Of a stretch of 5,748 bases of DNA, positions 1-4,089 are shown one piece after another. Location of the stretch: assembly GCA_030613795.1 (NCBI GenBank), contig JAUWLG010000100.1, forward strand, positions 1-5,748. The letters run 5' to 3'. The notes under the pieces were generated by a model. The model had not been told where the DNA came from. It was given only the letters and a program-made list of their open reading frames with translations, and searched no databases. The position numbers and the translations under genes are program-made. Each line of letters begins with the position of its first letter. The stretch's first letter is position 1. This DNA comes from Helicobacteraceae bacterium (GTDB lineage Bacteria; Campylobacterota; Campylobacteria; Campylobacterales; Sulfurimonadaceae).

Positions 1-45
1 TTACGCTAGCCGAACGGACTTTGATTTTTTATACGGAGATTTACA

Positions 46-360
46 ATGAAAAAAATTCTTTTCTTAATGGTAGCATTCGGTGCTGCTGCATTCGCTGCTG
101 AAGCAGACGTTGCTAACCAAACTCTTAAAGCGTACTCTATGATCGCTGCTGGTGTTGGTCTTGGTCTTGCTGCACTTGGTGGTGCTATCGGTATGGGTAA
201 CACTGCTGCTGCAACTATCGCTGGTACTGCACGTAACCCAGGTCTTGGTGGAAAACTAATGACTACAATGTTCATCGCTCTTGCAATGATCGAAGCGCAA
301 GTTATCTATACTCTAGTAATTGCTCTTATCGCTCTTTACGCTAACCCGTACCTAGGATAA
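46..360 (+). CDS. atpE: ATP synthase F0 subunit c (c-ring proteolipid)
   Basis: This 104-residue protein is the c subunit that oligomerises into the rotating membrane ring of F1F0 ATP synthase. Residues 1-18 (MKKILFLMVAFGAAAFA) resemble a cleavable signal peptide, as is known for Helicobacter and Campylobacter c subunits. Helix 1 spans roughly 31-60 with the glycine-rich GGAIGMG stretch, the polar loop is ARNP (R63-N64-P65), and helix 2 spans roughly 70-98 with the ion-carrying carboxylate E83 in ALAMIEAQVIY. At the positions where sodium-type rings have Gln in helix 1 and Ser/Thr after the Glu, this protein has M50, A84 and Q85, so I infer a proton-type ring. GGAG at 35-38 lies 7 bases before the ATG. 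Codon use is strongly biased to GCT, GGT and CTT, fitting high expression. No other atp gene is nearby, which is usual in this phylum, and a hairpin terminator follows. Identification is very secure. Confidence 0.96.
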   Translation: MKKILFLMVAFGAAAFAAEADVANQTLKAYSMIAAGVGLGLAALGGAIGMGNTAAATIAGTARNPGLGGKLMTTMFIALAMIEAQVIYTLVIALIALYANPYLG

Positions 361-372
361 TCAATACCTTTT

Positions 373-397
373 TAAGACGTGATTCTTTCACGTCTTA
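373..397 (+). terminator. Hairpin terminator after atpE
   Basis: A perfect 10-bp stem (373-382 with 388-397, core AAGACGTGA / TCACGTCTT) closes a 5-base loop and starts 12 bases after the atpE stop. It is followed by a modest T-rich stretch (GTTTGTT). Position, stem length and short loop fit a Rho-independent terminator; the weak U-tract is the main reservation. Confidence 0.75.
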
Positions 398-455
398 GTT
401 TGTTAAAAGCCCTCAATAACTTTTTCTAAACTTACTACAAAAACTTTTCATTTAC

Positions 456-539
456 GCGCACGTGGTGGAACGGTAGACACGCTACCTTGAGGGGGTAGTG
501 CCTTCGGGTGTGGAAGTTCAAATCTTCTCGTGCGCACCA
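456..539 (+). tRNA. tRNA-Leu (anticodon GAG)
   Basis: A full class II tRNA is visible. The acceptor stem GCGCACG (456-462) pairs perfectly with CGTGCGC (529-535), followed by discriminator A536 and an encoded CCA (537-539). The anticodon stem CTACC / GGTAG (482-486 with 494-498) encloses the 7-base loop TTGAGGG, placing anticodon GAG at 489-491, which reads CUC and CUU leucine codons. A long variable arm (499-511) closes on a TTCG tetraloop, as expected for leucine tRNAs. The T-arm is GGAAG-TTCAAAT-CTTCT (512-528). It stands alone, 59 bases after the atpE terminator. The AT-rich stretch at 420-455 must hold its promoter, but I cannot pick a convincing -10 box there, and I see no terminator hairpin directly behind it. 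Confidence 0.96.
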
Positions 540-778
540 TCTCTTTTAAACATCTAACATTTCTTTTTATCAAAACAACTTTTAACTAGCATATATACTG
601 AAGCCTAACACTGCGATTAGTACCTTTAATCATATTTTTGTTTACCTGCTTTTGCTCATCAGGTTATATTGTAATGCATTTGTGGTTGAACCGGGTAATG
701 AAGTAAAGGAGTGTTTGTCCCATGTCTATAGGAACGAATTGTATATGACAACGGCATTGGGATGCCGTCAAAAATTAT
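540..778. other. Gap without a convincing gene
   Basis: No well-supported gene lies here. A plus-strand frame stays open from 586 to a TAG at 787-789, but it lacks a good start and its residues match nothing I recognise. A very short frame at 722-748 (ATG to TGA, 8 residues) has an AAAGGAG-like ribosome site about 10 bases upstream. One clear hairpin occurs at 751-768. The stretch may contain remnants of a lost gene, but nothing identifies it. Confidence 0.4.
751..768 (-). terminator. Hairpin behind the 779-1120 gene, possible terminator
   Basis: ACGGCAT (751-757) and ATGCCGT (762-768) form a perfect 7-bp stem with a 4-base loop, starting about 10 bases beyond the minus-strand stop at 779-781. 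The tail on the minus strand (TTGTCATAT) is only weakly U-rich, so terminator function is uncertain. The placement just after a gene is the main argument for it. Confidence 0.4.
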
Positions 779-1120
779 TTATGCTTTAGGGTCTTTTAAA
801 AATGCTAGATTTAGCGTATCTTTACCGTCAATTATTTTCTTCCCAACAGATAGTTTTACACTATAAAAAAGAAATAATTCACCACTGTTATTAATACCTA
901 GAATAAAAGTATATTCACCAAAAGAGTATTTTTTTAAACCTTTAGCTTCAGGTTTTTCTGAAGGGTTCTCAATATGAAAGCAAATTCCGTTTGGAAAGTC
1001 GTGTGCACGATGATCTTCCTCTCTCATACTCACTTCACCTAACTCAGAAGTTACTTGAACAGATAACTTCTGATCTAATTCATGTGTTTTAATAATATAA
1101 GGTCCGTAATTAATTTGCAT
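779..1120 (-). CDS. Uncharacterised 113-residue protein
   Basis: I do not recognise this protein. It begins with ATG at 1118-1120, preceded by AAGGAA with a 6-base spacer, so the start is good. The product is soluble in appearance: no signal peptide and no membrane segment, charged throughout, with alternating hydrophobic stretches (KLSVQVTSELGEV at 18-30, YTFILGINNSGELFLFYSVKL at about 70-90) that suggest a beta-rich fold. There is one cysteine (C47) in NGICFHIENP and a charged, histidine-containing segment EEDHRAHDF at 34-42. It has its own upstream gap of about 190 bases with a possible -10 box, so it is probably transcribed alone, and a hairpin follows the stop. The credible ribosome site and ordinary codon use make it likely a real gene, but function cannot be assigned. 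Confidence 0.7.
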   Translation of the reverse strand: MQINYGPYIIKTHELDQKLSVQVTSELGEVSMREEDHRAHDFPNGICFHIENPSEKPEAKGLKKYSFGEYTFILGINNSGELFLFYSVKLSVGKKIIDGKDTLNLAFLKDPKA

Positions 1121-1158
1121 TTAAATTCCTTTTTTTCTAATAATATGGTTATAACTGA

Positions 1159-1164
1159 AGTATA
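1159..1164 (-). promoter_or_regulatory. Possible -10 box for the 779-1120 gene
   Basis: On the minus strand TATACT matches the sigma-70-type -10 consensus in five of six positions and lies about 40 bases before the ATG. No -35 box is seen at the expected spacing, which is common in Campylobacterota where AT-rich upstream DNA replaces it. This rests on pattern only. Confidence 0.35.
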
Positions 1165-1313
1165 TCGAATTTATAAGGATAACTTTTAGATTTTGAAGTA
1201 AGAAATAGAAATTCTCAAGAATGTTAGCATTATCGATATAACTTTTGTATTGCTATTTATTCCAGTCAAGTATTGACAGATTAATAGGGAGAGGCTAGCT
1301 TATTGTTTGATTG

Positions 1314-1625
1314 TCAAGAAAGCGCTATTTTGCAAATAATACTGACATCAGAATCGTAAACAAGACGACAATTTGTAATAAACTCAATCACTTTTTCATC
1401 AGGCATTTCGCATGGTTTCAATAGACCATTGGCTGTTTGAGGATAGTAGTTAAGACTGATGAAATTTGTGTCGCCCAGCTCTTCAGCATAGACTTTAATA
1501 AGTCTGCCATTGAGGAGTGTCTCTTTTCTAAAAAGATAGCGTTTATTATTAAATAGGACATCATAGGCCCCATCTTCAAAAGATAGCAGACGCTCATGAA
1601 AAAATGTCGTATTAAAATTGTTCAC
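1314..1625 (-). CDS. Uncharacterised 103-residue protein coupled to dnaX
   Basis: I cannot name this protein. It starts with GTG at 1623-1625, whose first G is also the last base of the dnaX TAG stop, so the two genes share one base (TAGTG). No good Shine-Dalgarno sequence precedes it, and the start codon lies in the 3' arm of a 9-bp hairpin. Together these suggest that its translation depends on ribosomes finishing dnaX. The protein is cytoplasmic in appearance, with no signal or membrane segment. The N-terminal half looks beta-rich (DGAYDVLFNNKRYLF at 18-32, then GRLIKVYAEELGDTNFISLN at about 40-59). The second half carries LLKPCEMPDEKVIEFITNC, with cysteines at 72 and 86 and a third (C98) near the end. 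The family commonly downstream of dnaX elsewhere (ybaB/recR) is not what this is. Real gene likely; role unknown. Confidence 0.75.
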   Translation of the reverse strand: MNNFNTTFFHERLLSFEDGAYDVLFNNKRYLFRKETLLNGRLIKVYAEELGDTNFISLNYYPQTANGLLKPCEMPDEKVIEFITNCRLVYDSDVSIICKIALS

Positions 1626-1647
1626 TATACTTTGTTTTGTATAGTGA
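1622..1647 (-). promoter_or_regulatory. Hairpin over the dnaX stop and the next start codon
   Basis: A perfect 9-bp inverted repeat (1622-1630 with 1639-1647, TCACTATAC / GTATAGTGA) with an 8-base loop covers the end of dnaX. In the minus-strand mRNA the 3' arm contains both the dnaX UAG and the GUG of the downstream gene. A folded hairpin would hide that start until a ribosome translating dnaX opens it, the classic arrangement for translational coupling. The repeat is directly visible; the regulatory role is inferred. Confidence 0.55.
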
Positions 1648-3442
1648 TCTTAGTGGCTTCAAAAAGCTCGGTGGCTTTTTGGATCATTGGTTCGTCGAGG
1701 ATAGCCTGACCGTCAAACTCTTTGGTTGATTGGTCACTCTCACTGCAATTTGTGACACAAGAGCCTGTTCCGACCTCTGACTCTTCGGTCATTGATGAGA
1801 CTTGGGGTGCGGGTTCAGAGTTTTCAGGTGCAGCCATCTGTTGAGAGGGTTGCTGTTGAACGTGACTTTGGTCTTGTACCTCATTTTGAGGTGTTTGAAC
1901 TTGTGTTTCAGGTACAGGTGACTGTTGCGGCGGTGTTTGTGAAGTAGGTTTTGAACACTTCTGCGCTTTGATCTGTGTCTCAAAACCAAAGATCTCGCGT
2001 ACAAACTGTTTGATAACACTGTAGCCGTGTTTTAACTGTTTTTTACACTCTTCGTCTGCACAACTTTCCCAGGTTAGAATGTTTTCAGCGTATGATACAA
2101 AGGTGATCTGCTCTTTAAAACATACACCGAGATCGATGCTGCGGTCTTCGATCTTTTTAATAAGCTGCTCAAACAGAGCCCGCTCTTTTGCATCATTGAT
2201 TACAGGTTCTTGTACCGCCGGTTCTGGTTCTGGTGCTTTTTCAACTTCAGGTATTGGTTCTGGCTTTTGTTGTTCAGGAGTTGCCTGTGCAGGCGTTTGC
2301 TGTTCTACTTTTGGCTTTGCCTGAGGCGTAACCGGTGTTGCCGGTTGAGGCACAGGTATTGGTGCACCGCTGCTGATCTGGATTTCCAACGATTCGATCA
2401 TCTGATCGATCTCTTTGACTTTCAGTGCCTCTAACATCTTGAAAAAGATCATACTTAGGACAAAACTGCCATCAGCATTGATACTAAAAAGTGATTTGGC
2501 ATCGGAGAGGATACGGAAAAAACGCTCTAATAGTAAAATAGAATAACGGCCGTCTTGGGCATAGAGACGCTCTTTTAAAAAGGCGATGAGTTCATCGACC
2601 ACCATCTCTGCTTCATAATCTTCAAGTTCTTGAATATAACCAAGAACAGCCTCTCTATCGTTATTGAAAATGGCAGTGAAGACTGTTTCAAGAAATTGCG
2701 GGTCGACAAGGCCAAGCATGTCGGTCACTGTCTGGACATCGACATGATTTTTAGAGTAGATGATAGCTTGGTCGAGCAGGGTCAAGGTGTCACGAAGACT
2801 GCCTGATCCGCTACGTGCCAAAATGTCTAAAGCAGCGTCTTCATAGGTGATATTTTCAAGTTGAAGAATATGTTGAAGATGATGAACCACATTGATATTA
2901 GAGATGCGTTTAAAACGAAAATGCTGAGTACGGCTTAAGATGGTTGCCGGCAGTTTCAGTGGGTCAGTTGTTGCCAAGATGAACTTGACATACGGCGGAG
3001 GTTCTTCAAGTGTTTTAAGCAAGGCATTAAACGCCTCTTTGGTAAGCATATGGACTTCATCGATGATAAAGATCTTGTATTTACCGGCAGCCGGTTTGTA
3101 CTTGGTATGTTCTATAAGGTCACGTATGTCATCGATCTTACGACTAGAGGCGGCATCCATCTCGATGATGTCGATGTGACGACCCTCTTTAGCCATAAGA
3201 CAGTGCTCACAAACACCGCAAGCATTAGAGGTAGGACCTTGTTCACAGATAAGTGCTTTGGCGAAGATACGAGCCGTTGATGTCTTTCCAGAGCCGCGCA
3301 GACCTGAGAAGAGATAGGCGTGCGAAAGACGGTTAGAGTCAAGGGCAAGTGAAAGGGTCTGTGAGATCGTCTCTTGACCGATCAGTTCGCTAAAACTCTC
3401 GGGACGATATTTTCGTGCTAAAACTTGAGAACTCTCATTCAC
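1625..3442 (-). CDS. dnaX: DNA polymerase III subunit tau (and possibly gamma), clamp loader
   Basis: This 605-residue protein is the ATPase of the clamp loader that places the sliding clamp on primed DNA and links polymerase cores at the fork. The N-terminus SQVLARKYRPESFSELIGQ is diagnostic. The Walker A motif is GLRGSGKT (47-54), the zinc module uses C66, C75, C78 and C81, Walker B is IIDEV (126-130), sensor 1 is near T158-T159, the arginine-finger motif is S170-R171-T172 (usually SRC), and sensor 2 is GSLRD (214-218). Domain III runs to about 355. Two proline/glutamine-rich linkers (about 356-415 and 497-550) flank a C-terminal domain at 416-490, and the tail ends in a conserved-looking helix ATELFEATKITIQNKV. 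The start is GTG at 3440-3442, chosen because it places the DnaX N-terminus correctly; the ribosome site (AUAGG) is weak. The stop overlaps the next gene. Confidence 0.96.
   Translation of the reverse strand: MNESSQVLARKYRPESFSELIGQETISQTLSLALDSNRLSHAYLFSGLRGSGKTSTARIFAKALICEQGPTSNACGVCEHCLMAKEGRHIDIIEMDAASSRKIDDIRDLIEHTKYKPAAGKYKIFIIDEVHMLTKEAFNALLKTLEEPPPYVKFILATTDPLKLPATILSRTQHFRFKRISNINVVHHLQHILQLENITYEDAALDILARSGSGSLRDTLTLLDQAIIYSKNHVDVQTVTDMLGLVDPQFLETVFTAIFNNDREAVLGYIQELEDYEAEMVVDELIAFLKERLYAQDGRYSILLLERFFRILSDAKSLFSINADGSFVLSMIFFKMLEALKVKEIDQMIESLEIQISSGAPIPVPQPATPVTPQAKPKVEQQTPAQATPEQQKPEPIPEVEKAPEPEPAVQEPVINDAKERALFEQLIKKIEDRSIDLGVCFKEQITFVSYAENILTWESCADEECKKQLKHGYSVIKQFVREIFGFETQIKAQKCSKPTSQTPPQQSPVPETQVQTPQNEVQDQSHVQQQPSQQMAAPENSEPAPQVSSMTEESEVGTGSCVTNCSESDQSTKEFDGQAILDEPMIQKATELFEATKITIQNKV
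2130..2159 (-). promoter_or_regulatory. Candidate frameshift site in dnaX
   Basis: On the minus strand the codons AAA AAG (K429-K430, positions 2153-2158) are preceded by T and followed at once by a perfect 7-bp inverted repeat (AGATCGA at 2148-2154, TCGATCT at 2130-2136, 11-base loop). Slipping back one base here would add 12 residues and then reach TAA, giving a gamma-like product of about 442 residues. The heptamer is T AAA AAG, not the optimal A AAA AAG, and the stem leaves no spacer, so this is tentative. Confidence 0.25.
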
Positions 3443-3619
3443 ACTAATGCCTATTTTTGAAATTGTAAAAGTGTAACACAGCTACGCTTTTGAAGAGGAT
3501 AATTAGGCTATATGATTTCAAAATGCGGTTTTACTGCTGATGGATTTCACGCTGAACGAAACCCTAGCCGAAGGAGTGACTTCTTTTGGCATACATTGGG
3601 GCTGATTTTGTCAGCCAGA
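3443..3619. other. Spacer between dnaX and the inverted-repeat element
   Basis: No recognisable gene lies here. A 44-codon plus-strand frame (ATG at 3512 to TGA at 3644-3646) crosses this stretch and ends inside the left inverted repeat of the neighbouring element. A small perfect hairpin, GGCTGA-TTTTG-TCAGCC, sits at 3600-3616 without a T-run behind it. The dnaX promoter is presumably within the first 60 bases. Confidence 0.4.
3462..3467 (-). promoter_or_regulatory. Possible -10 box for dnaX
   Basis: TACAAT on the minus strand differs from the consensus TATAAT at one base and lies about 20 bases before the GTG start. The implied leader is very short and no -35 box is apparent, so confidence is low. 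Confidence 0.25.
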
Positions 3620-3645
3620 CTAATTGAGACCTCTGAACAAACCTG
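3620..3645 (+). repeat. Left terminal inverted repeat (26 bp)
   Basis: Identical to the reverse complement of 3870-3895 over all 26 bases; the pairing stops at the next base on the outer side (A3619 against A3896). It contains GAGACCTCTGAACAAACCTG. Confidence 0.9.
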
Positions 3646-3655
3646 ACATTCTCAG

Positions 3656-3754
3656 AGGGTTTTACAGAAGTGTGATTGTGCAAAACTTTTCTTGAGTCAT
3701 AGCCATAGCTACGAGGATAGAAAATTTTGTGCAAGATTGCTTCTGTAAAGTCCT
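3656..3754. repeat. Internal hairpin A of the element
   Basis: The outer stem pairs 3656-3670 with 3740-3754 (TTTTACAGAAG / CTTCTGTAAAG core). After a 5/5 internal loop, 3676-3692 pairs with 3719-3734 with one bulged C and two G-T wobbles (GTGCAAAACTTTTCT against AGAAAATTTTGTGC). The tip contains the smaller near-palindrome TCATAGC / GCTACGA. Confidence 0.75.
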
Positions 3755-3762
3755 CCCACCGG

Positions 3763-3860
3763 GCAGAAAGAGAAGTATGCTACTACTTCGTTGAAAGCAG
3801 TTGAAGCTACTAGTAGCTCCTGCGTACTTTCGCCTTGTATTAGCATACTTCTCTATCTGC
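3763..3860. repeat. Internal hairpin B of the element
   Basis: A 20-bp stem pairs 3763-3782 with 3841-3860 with a single mismatch (GAGAAGTATGCTA / TAGCATACTTCTC). Near the tip is a perfect 12-bp palindrome, GCTACTAGTAGC (3806-3817), itself flanked by short GAAAG / CTTTC and CAG / CTG pairings. Confidence 0.8.
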
Positions 3861-3869
3861 TGAGAGCGC

Positions 3870-3895
3870 CAGGTTTGTTCAGAGGTCTCAATTAG
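3870..3895 (-). repeat. Right terminal inverted repeat (26 bp)
   Basis: Perfect reverse complement of 3620-3645. It ends 5 bases before the TAGCTCAG D-arm of the adjoining tRNA-like sequence, so the element boundary and the tRNA-like region touch or slightly overlap. Confidence 0.9.
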
Positions 3896-3970
3896 ATATT
3901 TAGCTCAGTTGGTTAGAACTCCCGGTTCATAAGAGGGCGGTCCTCGGTTCAAACCCGCGAGGACCGCCCA
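3894..3970 (+). pseudogene. Degenerate tRNA-like sequence with CAT (Met-type) anticodon
   Basis: The D-arm region TAGCTCAGTTGGTTAGAAC (3901-3919), the loop TTCATAA with anticodon CAT (3929 is its A), the T-loop GGTTCAAACC (3946-3955) and a terminal CCA (3968-3970) are spaced as in a tRNA. However, the seven bases before the D-arm (AGATATT) cannot pair with the GC-rich 3' acceptor strand. The D-stem has a C-A mismatch, the anticodon stem CCCGG / GAGGG has two mismatches, the T-stem has one, and the discriminator would be C. Instead, 3935-3946 and 3958-3969 form a perfect 12-bp foldback around the T-loop. I read it as a broken elongator Met or Ile2 tRNA gene. An automated tRNA finder could still report it, so a functional unusual tRNA is not fully excluded. 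Confidence 0.6.
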
Positions 3971-4020
3971 CTCTTCAAAATTTTTTTTAAATCTTCATCT
4001 CTTACATCATTTTTCTCGCA

Positions 4021-4064
4021 TTACATTTTTTCCACATTTTTTCTACATTTTTTTAATGTATACT
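4021..4064 (+). promoter_or_regulatory. Phased T-tract promoter for the DUF3108 gene
   Basis: A -10 box TATACT (4059-4064) lies 25 bases before the ATG. Upstream, three tandem 11-bp units of YYACATTTTTT (4021-4031, 4032-4042, 4043-4053) repeat once per helical turn. In Campylobacterota the main sigma factor is known to use periodic T-rich DNA upstream of the -10 box in place of a -35 box, and this matches that pattern closely. Confidence 0.7.
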
Positions 4065-4089
4065 ATATATGTAAAAAAGGAGATATGTT

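Larger units (their letters stand above)
3620..3895. mobile_element. MITE-like element with 26-bp perfect terminal inverted repeats
   Basis: A 276-bp segment is bounded by two perfect 26-bp inverted repeats (3620-3645 and 3870-3895, outer ends CTAATTGAGACC and GGTCTCAATTAG). Just inside, a further 6 bp pair (TCTCAG at 3650-3655 with CTGAGA at 3860-3865). The interior folds into two large hairpins, at 3656-3754 and 3763-3860. It encodes no transposase or other sizeable protein. The ends can be read as TA-ATTGAG ... CTCAAT-TA, which would fit a TA target duplication as made by IS630/Tc1-mariner-type elements; this is inference. Terminal repeats, small size and lack of coding capacity match a non-autonomous miniature element. 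An alternative is a structured RNA or an extragenic palindromic repeat family. Confidence 0.65.

Noticed and set aside
2..49. Plus-strand frame open from the left edge, with TGA overlapping the atpE ATG, as a possible end of an upstream gene.
   Set aside because: Only 15 residues are visible and they match nothing I can name. Another frame stops at 7-9, so an upstream gene could equally end there.
6..275. 89-residue minus-strand frame opposite atpE.
   Set aside because: Its alanine/proline-rich sequence is the antisense of the biased GCT and GGT codons of atpE.
601..625. GCCTAAC at 603-609 considered as an integron attC core.
   Set aside because: No matching GTTRRRY partner site or cassette structure follows at a sensible distance.
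722..748. Eight-residue frame with a ribosome-site-like AAAGGAG, followed by a hairpin, considered as a leader peptide with attenuator.
   Set aside because: The peptide has no run of a regulatory amino acid, and no plus-strand gene follows for it to control.
1261..1313. TTGACA near 1274 considered as a -35 box on the plus strand.
   Set aside because: No -10 box lies at 16-18 bases spacing and no plus-strand gene follows.
2079..3348. Several 74-81 residue frames antisense to or out of phase with dnaX.
   Set aside because: They lie wholly inside dnaX, whose motifs are unmistakable. Their low-complexity content mirrors the proline/glutamine linkers and zinc module read in other frames.
3600..3616. 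GGCTGA-TTTTG-TCAGCC hairpin considered as a terminator.
   Set aside because: There is no T-run on either strand behind it and no gene clearly ends there.
3935..3990. The 12-bp GC-rich foldback plus the T-run at about 3981-3988 considered as a Rho-independent terminator.
   Set aside because: The T-run lies more than 10 bases past the stem, too far for standard termination, and the tRNA-like context explains the loop better.
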